A DNA stretch of 15,407 nt, from positions 188,001 to 203,407 of the forward strand of contig NW_005178459.1 of the NCBI RefSeq assembly GCF_000341285.1. Direction: 5' to 3'. This stretch comes from Galdieria sulphuraria (lineage: Eukaryota > Rhodophyta > Bangiophyceae > Galdieriales > Galdieriaceae). Positions 1 to 9,600 of this stretch are shown here, in pieces (positions within the stretch are counted from its first letter, which is position 1; the number at the start of each line of letters is the position of its first letter). Made by a program: the position numbers and the translations under genes. A model generated the notes under the pieces. It was not told where the DNA came from. It ran no database searches and was given only the letters and a program-made list of their open reading frames with translations.

Positions 1-43
1 AGGCATTGATTCCTTGGGCTTCAAGGTCTTATCGAAATAATAG

Positions 44-187
44 GAAGTCATGTTGATAGCCAGAATTATAACTTGTGCAGATGGAATGGACTTGACTTTG
101 TATGAAGAATATGTAAAGTATCGTCGTGAGTTTGAACAAGAATACCTTGGCTTGATGTACTCTCAAGACGCAGCTAGTCTTTATTGA
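44..187 (+). CDS. 3' terminal exon of an unidentified gene (5' part outside the window)
   Basis: An open plus-strand frame ends at TGA 185-187. Its last residues read DGMDLTLYEEYVKYRREF and then a short acidic and hydrophobic tail ending DAASLY. The frame is open back to an in-frame TAG at 41-43, which is also a possible splice acceptor (ATAATAG). A better-looking acceptor, TTGTGCAG, ends at 80, so the exon may begin at 44 or at 81. No suitable donor lies within the window, so the rest of the gene is to the left. I do not recognise the family. The stop codon overlaps the convergent TOM40 stop by 7 bp. That it is a real exon rests on its charged, helix-like composition and on the acceptor signals; it could still be chance. 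Confidence 0.45.
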   Translation, partial: EVMLIARIITCADGMDLTLYEEYVKYRREFEQEYLGLMYSQDAASLY

Positions 188-1196
188 CCGATGGTAACTC
201 CAAAACCAAATTTATATTCTTGCCTACTATGATCAATTTCTCCTGATAACAAAAAGCTTAGACCTGGATTGATTTTCTCTTCTAAAAGTGCAGCAACACG
301 ACCGTTGGTATCTATTTGACCTGTTACTGTTGCCTGCCTTAGGTCGAACTTGTATCCAATAGTAACCAAAGAATCTCTACTTCTCAAGTCCCAAAAAAAT
401 TCTGTAGCCAACGTCACTCTTGGATTTACCCTGTGACAATAAGAAGCAACCAGAGGACCAAATGAAGCAATTGTACAAGTTGCTACTCCGTCGTGTGTAA
501 CATATCTTCCCGCAGCAGTTATTGCTGAGAAACCGGTTGCACCTTGATAAAATCCTTCACCTCCCAAAGACAAGTTTGGCGTAACACTCTGTAAATAAGA
601 CAAAGCCACGATACCCATGTTTCCAAATTTTAACTGCCCACAAAAGTCACTTCCTCTATAATCCAGGTCCCAAGTTGCTTTGGACTCGTTTGGTTGTGAT
701 GAGGTTTCTGCCACAATCTTGGAAGTTAGGAATGGAGAGTGGTTAATAAAGACTCTACCGTTCACGTGACCACTTAAATCTACTCGACTCAACATCACCA
801 GATGGTTGGATAAATAGTTGGCTGAAAACGCATAACCGGGAGGTTTTTGTAAGGAACCCATTTCGATAGAGTGACCCATAGAAAACATAGCACTCAACGG
901 GTAATTAAAGTCAAAACGAAAACCATCAAATAAGTTTGGCCTTAATACAGCTATCCAAGATCAGACATTGTCGCAACATATATAACACTGACCCACTAAC
1001 CAGATGCCTCTTGATTGATGTCTTCATAACTTCCAGGGTTTGGCAGTTCGGTGCGTTCTATACGTTTCCAAAACCAAGGTCTTCTCGATGGCTTGGTTTG
1101 TGTAGTTTTCTCGTCCATACTTGTGTTTCGTCCTTGACTGAGTTTTTGTTCAGCGGACGACGAAAATGCCTCACATCGAGACACAAGTCCACCCAT
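181..1196 (-). CDS. TOM40: TOM40, mitochondrial outer-membrane protein import pore
   Basis: Model: complement(join(181..950,1001..1196)), 321 aa, one 50-bp intron (951-1000, donor GTTAGT, acceptor GGATAG, phase 1). TOM40 is the beta-barrel channel of the TOM complex, through which nuclear-encoded precursors enter mitochondria. Family marks: the N-terminal LPNPGSYEDINQEA stretch near residues 51-64 corresponds to the NPGTFEELH region of animal TOM40. The motif YRGSDF is followed by repeated amphipathic beta strands, SYLQSVTPNLSLGGEGFYQG in the middle, and a C-terminal beta-signal ending KFGFGVTIGQ, as expected for SAM-dependent barrel insertion. Length is close to plant TOM40. The start is uncertain: ATGs at 1331, 1196 and 1118 are all in frame. 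I chose 1196; 1118 would give 295 aa and is also plausible. The gene diverges from the transporter and converges on the left-edge gene, overlapping its stop. Confidence 0.9.
951..1000 (-). other. TOM40 intron, 50 bp
   Basis: Read on the minus strand, exon 1 ends GCATCTG at 1001 and the intron begins GTTAGT. It ends GGATAG at 951, and exon 2 resumes CTGTATTAAGG at 950. Joining restores the family continuity of TOM40: NQEA is followed by VLRPNLFDGFRFDFNYPLSA. Without splicing, the first exon runs into TAG at 996-998. Confidence 0.85.
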
Positions 1197-1446
1197 AATC
1201 AACCAATTTCTATAACTAAAAAGGATGGATTTTGGTTCAGTTTTGTTGGATAGATACCAGTACTCTAGCAAAAGTTGTGTTGAACAAATGGATAGAAAGT
1301 GTCCTAATTTCCATAATACAAACAAGCGCATTTCCTATATCTTATCTTCTTCAAGGATAGTCTCTTTAAGAATGTTTGCATTATGACTCAAAGCAAGAAA
1401 AGTCTCCTCCCATGAAAAAATGATATTTTAATCTCATTGGCTGGAG
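1197..1446. promoter_or_regulatory. Divergent intergenic space between TOM40 and the sugar porter
   Basis: These 250 bp separate the chosen TOM40 start from the transporter ATG and must hold both promoters. I see no clear TATA box or repeated operator. The TOM40 frame stays open up to an ATG at 1331, so part of this stretch could be an N-terminal extension, though it does not resemble TOM40. The overlapping plus-strand frame at 936-1253 is a shadow of TOM40. Confidence 0.4.
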
Positions 1447-3234
1447 ATGACAACTCTTTCAGGAACGAGGGGCGCAACCTTATGGAACCCTGTTATGGAA
1501 GATTATGAACAACCCTATTTGGCTTATGGTGACGTTTCCAATTCTTCTATGGAAACTTTAGAGTTAAGTGAGTTTCTGCCGCCTCAAAGAAGTTCAAGCG
1601 GTCGGCTTTCAAATTTCTTTCGGTTTTTCAGAAAACGTCGATTGCACAGGACACAAGTTGCTGGAGATTTTCAGTTTGCTACTGCAGCACAACGAGAAAA
1701 TCCATTTCGTCAACCTTTTAGACTTTATATCTTAACCATATTCGCTGCATTGGGTGCTTTTATCGTAGGAATGGATATTTCTCTCGTTAGTGGTGCTCAA
1801 ATATTCTACAATACACAGTTTGGGTTAAATACCAACTATCAAGGCCTTACTGCATCAGGAACTTTAATTGGTGCTTTATTTGGATCTATTTTGTAAGTAA
1901 TTTTATCCAAAGAGACTTTATTGACTTGTTTTTATAGGTCGATATTTGCTAATAATGCTTTTGGAAGACGAGGAACCATCTTCTTTGCTTCCATGATTTC
2001 CATTGGTGGAGCTTTATGGGAAGCCTTGGCTCCTTCTTGGCCAATGTTGTTACTTGGAAGGTTCATTGTAGGTATAGCCATGGGAATGTTATCGTGCACG
2101 GTTCCCGTTTTCTTAGCTGAAACAACTCCTGCTTACATTAGAGGAGCACTTACTAGTCTTTATCAACAGTCTGTAGCCACCGGTATATTTATTGGATATG
2201 TGGTTGACGCTATCTTTGTTTATGTTCCTGGAAATATTGGATGGAGAGTTATGCTTGGCTCTAGTATGGTACCTGCCATTGTTGAAGGGTGTGGTATTAT
2301 ATTTCTTCCAGAAACTCCACGTTGGTTAATCAAGAAAGGTTATGATGAATATGCTCTAAATGTATTGCTTTCATTGAGAAGTACGAGAGAACAAGCGTTG
2401 AGAGACTTTGAAATGGTAAAAGATACCGTTTTAGAGGAAAGACAAGCAAGCGAGGGAAAGAATTTGTATCTGGAAACTATTCGTGTTGCGAGTAATAGAC
2501 GTGCTTTGATAGTTGGTATTATGCTTCAGTTGTTTCAACAGTTTTGTGGAATGAATACGATCATGTATTATGTTGATTACACTTTTCACCATATGGTAGG
2601 CGTCTCTCGAAGAACTGCCGTAATTGCCAGTATGGTTGCTGGTTTTGCCAATGCAGTTTTTACCATTCCGGTTTATTGGACTATTGACAGTTATGGGAGA
2701 CGTATATTAATGTTGTTTACATTTCCTATTATGGTTGCTATGCTTTTACTTGGAGGATTTTCATTCTTTGGTTCGCAGTGGCTCAACTTTACTCTTGTGA
2801 TAGTCTCTATAGCCGTTTTTATTGCTGCATATTCACCTGCAAATGGTCCAGTTCCTTGGGTTGTTACTGCAGAAATTTATCCTTTATATATTCGTTCGGA
2901 GTGTATGAGCATTTCTACTTTTTGTAATTATATGTTCAACTTTGTCGTTTCATTTTCTTGGCCAGATATGTTGGCATCGATGACAGCACAAGGAGCATAT
3001 GGTTTCTATGCTCTGACGACTACTATTGGCTTTCTATATATCTTTTTCTTTATGCCTGAAACAAAAGGATATACTTTGGAACAAATGAAAGTGGTTTTTG
3101 AGAAGAGTTCTTTTGATATTGCTCGTTATCATTGGAAGTGTTTGACTCGGAATGCAAAGAGACTATTCTGTTTGGGTGTTGAAGAAAGTCATATTCCATC
3201 TCCTTATGATACTCCTTGGCCCGAAGAATTGTGA
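1447..3234 (+). CDS. Sugar-porter family MFS transporter (hexose/polyol/inositol-like)
   Basis: Model: join(1447..1892,1938..3234), 580 aa, one 45-bp intron (donor GTAAGT, acceptor TTTATAG, phase 2). This is a twelve-helix secondary transporter of the major facilitator superfamily, sugar porter branch, probably proton-coupled and in a membrane. Motifs in order: GRR after TM2 (about residue 157), PETPRWL after TM6 (273-279), QQFCGMN in TM7 (349-355) followed by YY, GRR in the TM8-9 loop, GPVPW in TM10 (452-456), EIYP (461-464) and PETKGYTLEQM after TM12 (522 on). The QQxxGxNxxxYY and EIYPL pattern is closer to GLUT and inositol transporters than to plant hexose STP proteins, but substrate cannot be assigned. 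An unusually long hydrophilic N-terminus (about 92 residues, basic near FFRKRRLHR) precedes TM1. The first GRR loop has Asn-Asn where many relatives have an acidic residue. Confidence 0.93.
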
Positions 3235-3567
3235 TATATTTTATGATTCTTGCAATATTCAGCACAAATTTCAAACGAATAACTTGAACAATTGAAACTG
3301 AAAAAAAACAGAGTTGTTTGACGAAAAATGGGAAGCATACGTCAACATCGACGTCGTATAAAATACTTGATATGTCTATGATCAATCATTTTCTACCATA
3401 GACTCATTGCCTGAGGTTTATCGTAACCATATGGATATATTCATTATATTATTCCTTTCAATGGAAGCGAGAGTCTGAATACTTTAGAAAACAAATTCAC
3501 ACTTGAGGGTATTCATGATAAACGAAACTTGCTTCAGTTGGAAAACCAAAATAGACTTTCTTCTGGA
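3235..3567. other. Intergenic, convergent 3' ends; nothing recognised
   Basis: This is 333 bp of AT-rich sequence between the stops of the sugar porter and MED4. It presumably holds the two 3' UTRs. No ORF of substance, repeat or RNA gene is visible. The minus-strand frame at 3050-3385 mostly runs antisense to the transporter and is judged a shadow. Confidence 0.6.
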
Positions 3568-4236
3568 CTACTGCATACTCCATTGTGCCATTTTACTAAC
3601 ACGTATCATTTCTTCTGTAGGAGCAGGAGCAAACTCAGCAGCATTCGATGTTTCTTCTTCATAGTTTGTAGGAGCACTTAAAGACCCTGTTATACGCATA
3701 GCCAAGGATAATATTTCAGAAAGAGTCGATTTTTGCAATAATGATGAACTCTGCAATATGGGCTGAGATTCCGTCAAAAGACTATGCAAGCTTTCTAGTG
3801 CAAGCAATAGTCGTTCCAATATTTTTGCAATTCGACTATCCAAGTCTCTTTCCACTTGCATCAAGTATTCCAGATATGTCTGTCTCTCCTTGTGCTGTTC
3901 TACTAAAAAAAAAAGGGGTCAGAATAACCAAAAACAATACACAACAAACAAGCACTTGCTTACATAGCTCAACAACTTTGGGAAGTTGACTTTGCAGATG
4001 AAGCAGGCGACTCCACAACGTCTGGAGTTGACTGGGTCGCTCAGTTGCGTCCAAAGAGTGGGATGCTTGCCTACATAGAAAAGTAATCAATCAGTACATT
4101 GACTAGTAGCTGACTACCTGGTTACTTCTAAAACAAACTGAAACAATTCTTGACAACTAGAACGAAATTCAACTAGCCAACTTTGTGCATGACTCGATGC
4201 TGACAAAGGACATGAGTCCTCCTCCATCATCATCAT
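3568..4236 (-). CDS. MED4: Mediator complex subunit 4 (MED4), short form
   Basis: Model: complement(join(3568..3902,3964..4070,4118..4236)), 186 aa, introns of 61 bp (3903-3963) and 47 bp (4071-4117). MED4 belongs to the middle module of Mediator, which links transcription factors to RNA polymerase II in the nucleus. The protein is mainly helical and coiled-coil (for example EQHKERQTYLEYLMQVERDL around residues 77-96). It ends with the family's most conserved part: a SEILSLAMRI helix, then SAP, and a C-terminal PAPTEEMIRVSKMAQ like the P-x-x-EEM-R-S segment of plant and animal MED4. Human and yeast proteins are about 270-285 aa, so this copy is short, mostly in the variable regions. It begins with four tandem ATGs (4236 on), directly preceded by TTGCAG. 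It lies 51 bp downstream of APEH in the same direction. Assignment rests on the C-terminal signature plus coiled coil; another small coiled-coil nuclear protein is the alternative. Confidence 0.7.
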
Positions 4237-4287
4237 CTGCAATAATCAATAATAGAATTCAAGATGCCTTATTTATTTCACAATTCC
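4237..4287 (-). promoter_or_regulatory. 51-bp tandem spacer between APEH stop and MED4 start
   Basis: On the minus strand this holds the APEH 3' end and everything 5' of the MED4 ATG. It is AT-rich and ends ATTGATTATTGCAG immediately before the ATG run, which looks like a branch site and 3' splice site. A donor-like GTATCA lies in the last APEH codons 61 bp upstream of the ATG. Splicing between them would not fuse the two frames, because a TGA follows at once. Confidence 0.4.
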
Positions 4288-6604
4288 TTATTGATACAAG
4301 TGCTCATCTAACCATAATAAAGTATGCATCCACGCATCGTCATTCGCTGGTGAATCACTTATAGAATGATCCGCATCAGGATACCACAACAATTTACTAG
4401 GAATATTTTTCGATCGCAAAATTTGATGCCATTCGATACCTTGAGATGGTGGTACTCTACGATCGCTCCCTCCTAACAACAACAAGGTTGGAGCTTGACA
4501 GTTCGTAACATGAGAAACAGGAGAGTGCTTCCACATTCGATCGAGTATTTCGGGTTGTGCCAATAATAATGATACTATTTCGTCCTTGGTTTGCCAATTG
4601 GAATAACCCAGTTCTGTAAAACACCAATCTCTTATATCCGTTGAAGAATGCATTGAAACAATGTTCGTTACTGGATTGCGCAAGACAGCTACTTTATATA
4701 TGGATGGATATTGCGAGGTAAGATGAGCACTTAAAAAGCCTCCATGACTGCCACCCAGAGCAGCTACCAATGTTTCCTCAGAAAGGGTTGGAACTATCTG
4801 CCGTGCCCATTTTGTTGCAACAACACATTCTTCTACATCTTGATAACCTATTTTGCCAACTAGACTATTCAAAGATTGTTGTCCTCTTCCCAAAGACCCT
4901 CGATAGTTCACCATTAATACAGCATAACCTCTCAAAGCTAAAAAAGCCACACCTAATTGAAATTGTATTAAATGACTTGAATGTGGTCCACCATGTGGAA
5001 AACAAATCAAGGACATTTTCTTCTTTTCATTTAAATAAGATGGACGAGGATATACAATAAATGCTTGAAAGGTCTGATCATGGAGTTGAAACGGTTCTGA
5101 ATGCGATAATGTTAACAACTTGACTTGTTGTTCTTCTGTCAACTGTAAACCAGTTGGTCTTATCCACTCCAAAGCAAATGAAAGATCCAGAGGCTCACTA
5201 AGTCGGATTCTATCCAACACACGGTTTCCTTCCGATGACATTCTCAACAAATAAAGACATGAAGAACAGAGAGGAGTGCTAATATTCAACAAAATATTGT
5301 TAGAGAGAACATCCAAAACAAAGATATTCTCCTGTTCATCACCTGAAATATCAAGTCGCCGAATATTTACTCTTAAAGGCTCTGTTAACGATATATTGTT
5401 GATTTGTAACAGAACTGATTGGGAATTCCAAATGGAGTCCAACCATACAGTTTGCTCATCTTGCCATGGATGATTTGGCAATGCGTGTAAATACAGACCT
5501 GGAAAGACATCTTCATTACTATCATTCTTCTGATGTACCACATCGATTAAAGTAACTATTCTCGATGCTTTCCAATCCACTAGACGAAGTATACTTGTTC
5601 CATTATGAACATCTTGCGGCGTTTTAGGAGTAGAAACATATAATATCCAATCTCCTGATGGATGAAAACGAGGAGAACGAACACACCAATCCAAGTGTTC
5701 TTTTTGAGGATTCGTGAGTAACTGAATGTTGTCCACTTTGGCAGAATCTTTGGATAGGACAAGATGTGCTAATAGAAGAACACTCGGCCTATTGTAACAA
5801 TATTTGACTCCCAACGGATAAGATTCCTAAGGTTTCTCTCATGTTGAGCAATGACAAAATAGAAATAGATATCTTTCCTACCAAATGTCTACCAATCAGC
5901 ACGATATGATTACTATATGGTGACCATTGGGGTTCTGAAACTGCCATTTGATTGTCCAATCCTTGTACTCGATATATTTGAAACATATCCAATACATACA
6001 GTGCTGCCAACTTCTTGCCGGTATAAGTTTCTCCAAAGTCCATTTGACGAACAAACTGTTCTCCCTTTCTTTGCTCCGGCTTACAATCTGTAGAAAAGAA
6101 TGAAGCTGTAAGATCGCTAGGTTGTTCAGCCAAATACAACAGTTTCTCTTCATCTGGAGACCACGCAACTCCTCCAAACCATTCATCGAAATAAAAAGCG
6201 CCGTGCAATGTCTCACTACAACAAATCGTTCTTTCCAAGGTACATTTACTCCATATTTCTAATCTTCTATTGCAAGTCTTCTTTCCGTTGGTCTGAAAAA
6301 ATTTTACAGTACGATTTCCAGATGGACTACAGCTCATATAAACACAATCATCCTCTACAGAGAATAGAGTAGAATCAAAGCTTTCAAAACAACATTGCCA
6401 GTGTAAACGCAAAAACTTGCGTTGTTTCTCTAAAACTGGATCTCGTGTAGACCACAGACTTGTTATCTTGAAACTTGAAGAAGTCTTCGACCTATCAAAC
6501 CAGGCTCGTGTTATAGAAGGTGCACGGTGACATAATAACGAATATAGTTCTGCTGGACTTTCACATAAATATTCTGTCAGAGATGAAAGAGTCATTCCAA
6601 ACAT
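4288..6604 (-). CDS. APEH: Acylaminoacyl-peptidase (acyl-peptide hydrolase, S9C prolyl-oligopeptidase family)
   Basis: Model: complement(join(4288..5826,5882..6604)), 753 aa (human about 732), one 55-bp intron (5827-5881, donor GTAGGA, acceptor CCTTAG, phase 0). APEH removes N-acylated amino acids from peptides, acting in cytosolic peptide turnover. The N-terminal two thirds form the beta-propeller with repeated WSP-type motifs (GVAWSPDEEKLLYLAE, QWSPYSNHIVLIG, then after the splice LGVKYCYNR). The C-terminal alpha/beta-hydrolase domain has the oxyanion motif PHGGPHSS (about 518), NYRGSLGRGQ, nucleophile Ser601 in GGSHGGF, RNPV, acid Asp696 in GGSDRRVP and His728 in DADHS, so the catalytic triad is complete. 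The ATG at 6604 is the only in-frame ATG near the upstream end; the frame stays open 59 codons further but has no ATG. The start is only 31 bp from the divergent NUP160 start. Confidence 0.93.
5827..5881 (-). other. APEH intron, 55 bp
   Basis: Read on the minus strand, exon 1 ends CATTTG at 5882, the intron begins GTAGGAAAG, and it ends ACCTTAG before GAATCTTATCCG at 5826. A competing donor, ATTG|GTAGAC, 9 bp earlier would not keep the frame with this acceptor. The chosen splice gives GRHL followed by ESYPLGVKYCYNR, which lines up with the VGWWHEPFRLG region of animal APEH. Confidence 0.8.
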
Positions 6605-6635
6605 TCTATTCTTCAATTCATATTCCGTTTGCAAA
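6605..6635. promoter_or_regulatory. 31-bp divergent promoter space, APEH / NUP160
   Basis: Only 31 bp separate the two start codons. Both 5' UTRs and core promoters must lie here or extend into the opposite gene's coding sequence. The sequence is a mixed AT-rich and pyrimidine-rich stretch with no recognised element. Confidence 0.55.
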
Positions 6636-9600
6636 ATGATGATGAATGAAAAAGCAATTGTAATGTCCAAATATTGGAAAGAAACGAGTTGCTTCTCATG
6701 GTCTTGTATAACTGACTGGCAAGAGTTCTCGGTTGTTATTGAGGAATCATCAAAAGACTCTTTATCCAATATTGGCGACACTATTGAACTTTGGAAATAT
6801 GGTGGTATTGTTGGAAGTATAGAGAGAGGGACTTTGTTTGCTTGGAGGTTTCAAGAAGACTTTCTAGAGATAGTTTCCTTGAGTGCTCTATATTTTGGCA
6901 GTTATCAAGGTGTGTGTGTGTGTGTGTGTTAGAACGAATACTTTATATTGCTTATTAATGGCTTTTAGGAGTACGACTTGTGTTTCGATCTCAAGTCTTT
7001 TGTTGTCCTCCAGTCCTTTCTGTGGTTTACAAATCTGACAACGAAGTAGAGTTGTATATATTTGTAGCGCAGTCTTCAGGATTGGTTGTAAGTGAGCTTT
7101 TCTTGTTGAACAAAATTATTTTTGATTTATTTTTTGGCTAGTCGCGAATTGCCTTGTTGTGGCTTCGTGGCCTATTTTGTGAACCACACAGTGTACAAAG
7201 CTGTTTCTTATCCAAAGGGATTACTATGAAACAGCTGAATGCGATAGCTACGAATGTTTGTTTTGTGGTTGTTGCGAATTGGCCCACTATTTTTCGAATA
7301 GTTTTTTCAGATTCGTCCAGTTCTTTCCAGTTGCTAGAGATACCTGAAACAAAAGAACCAGTTATAAAAACAGGACTATTGGGTCGTGTTTTTCGCAAAA
7401 AGTATTTTTCAGAAGACAAGGATTCTGAGAGTATAGTTTGTGCCACGATGGATAAGCAAAGTCGGTTTCTCCTTGTTCTTGACTCGAGTGGACTCTTTTC
7501 GTTGATTGATGGTACTTTTTTGTCTTGTGTTGCACAGGTAAATAGCTGTTGATTCATATAATTTTATTGAACTTTTGATTTTTTAGATGAAATATCGCAA
7601 ACTGGCTAAGCATGAATACGGCGAGATATTTTCTCATGGAAGGGAACATTTCCTGGCAGTATTATGTGTCGAAGATACTACATCTTATTCACTACATCTC
7701 GTGGATATAATTATACAACAAGATTCTAGTGATGATAACCGCACTATTTCCTATAGTCTTCAATTACAAACCCGTTTAATCTATAATACTCCTATTCATA
7801 TTCAAGGTATGAACTTTCTTTTTTTTAATACATTTTTTGAATCGATTTAATTGTCATTAGTTGGTTGTTATATGGATAGAGAAGAGACACTTGTGTTGGA
7901 AGATGAAGAAGGCAGGATGTTTTCGATACCTATTTCTTCAAGTCACTTGCCTAGTCACAAATCTGATCCTTTGTATGCTATATTTGATTATTATAGTGAG
8001 TGGAATGACTTTGGCGGTCTTGGTTGGGCATTAGATGAAGTATATGAGAGGATACCCATTCAAATGTTATTTTCTCCTTGGTAAGTTTCTGCAAGTTTTT
8101 TTTATAACTTGGTTCATTGCCATTTTTCTAGTCGCTTTTCGGATGATATCTTAGCCAAAATATTCAATCAACCCAATTATACAAGTCGGATGAGTTTATA
8201 TTCCTATGCAAAATCCCAATCACTTTGGTAAGTTCTATTAAAATGGCAATATTGTTTTGATCATAGAATACTGAATTTTATGTTTCAGTACTGAAGAGTA
8301 TAAACGATTGGTATTATCTGCCACCAGATTGTCTTGGGAAAGAGAGTCTTGTTTGTTGACGATAAGCATGGATGAATCTCTTCATGTTTGCTTTGTTATG
8401 CGTCAAGGATGTATCGGTGTACTTCGACAAATGGAAGCTTTCGAAATATTTTCTCTTGAAGATGATGTTGAAAATTTTTCTGAAATTTCTGAAAGGGATT
8501 CCTCTCTTTATGATATTTCTTTATTACCGGATCTTTTTAGACACTCTAATAATTTTGAACTTTTTTCGTATCCCTTATTGTGGAATTCTTTACCAACCTT
8601 ATTAATTCAGTTGGTTACATGTTTGAAAGCACAGAAGGAATGCCATGATATTCAAAATACATTTCAGGTTGGTTTTTCGATTCCATTTTTGTTTCAAATG
8701 ATACAAGTTTTCATCTTTAGGAGGATTTCTTATTATATCATGCGAATTATCCCAGCGAGCACTCGATTTCTTCTTCGCTTGTTGACGAATTGATGCGGTT
8801 ATGTTTGAAGAAACTACCCTTTTCACTTTCGCTATTTGACCATCATCCTTTGAGTTTGTGGATGAAAGACAATTTTTCTTTAGGAAGGAATTATGACAAT
8901 GTTGATTGCTCTGTTTTATTTTCTTATTTATGGAAGTTTTTTACACCTAGTCCTAACATCATCGTATTTCTATATGATCGAAGTGAATGGCATATTTTGT
9001 TACAAGTTTGTGAAGTTTTGAAAGAAAGTTACCCAGTCATATGTTATGGCATTGGTTGTTGGATATATCTTAAATTGCAACAAATAGAAATGGCAGAGTC
9101 ATTCTTAACTCAGTTGCTAGGAATTCTAGGTAGAGTGAATTGACTATATTGTTTTGCGAAGAGGACTCATTCCAAATATCCAGAAAAGAAGGAAGAACCT
9201 CTGTCTGAAACTCAATTAGTGAAACTAGTTATAGGAATTCAAAGAGAACCGTTATCTTTCTGGTTAAGAGAAGCCTTTTTCAAGACTTTGGATAGATTAG
9301 GGTACACCGAGCGTGCTATTCAAATGGAAAAGGAAATGATTCCTATTGCAAAGGATGAATCAAGCATAGCAAGCATCAGAACTTTTATTTTCAATGGTTA
9401 CATGAAGAATCGAGAGTGGAAGAATGCTTTCGAGTTGTTGCTCTCAAGTTTTCATGGTAAGGCTTTCTTCTTATATTTGCATAGCAGAAACGGACTAGAT
9501 TCATGATGTTGTCTTTCTAGTTGGTGCTTTGAGTTCATGGATGGATGACTTCAATTTGTTGATTCATTCTTTGGCTGAACATCACCAACTTGGATTGCTT

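Noticed and set aside
936-1253. 105-codon plus-strand frame over the TOM40 5' end
   Set aside because: It crosses the TOM40 exon 1, intron and exon 2 boundary on the other strand and shows no domain.
5896-6216. 106-codon minus-strand frame inside APEH exon 1
   Set aside because: It is the same strand as APEH but another frame, with the APEH frame carrying the conserved propeller motifs.
6605-6781. N-terminal extension of APEH by 59 codons, antisense to NUP160 exon 1
   Set aside because: The frame is open but contains no ATG, and APEH proteins start close to the chosen Met.
7138-7557. 139-codon minus-strand frame opposite NUP160 exon 3
   Set aside because: It lies entirely antisense to an exon whose plus-strand translation splices in frame on both sides; it has no recognised domain.
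9130-9161. A 32-bp intron in NUP160 using the acceptor GCGAAG at 9161
   Set aside because: It is too short and gives the wrong phase; the acceptor CCAG at 9183 gives a 54-bp intron and keeps the frame.
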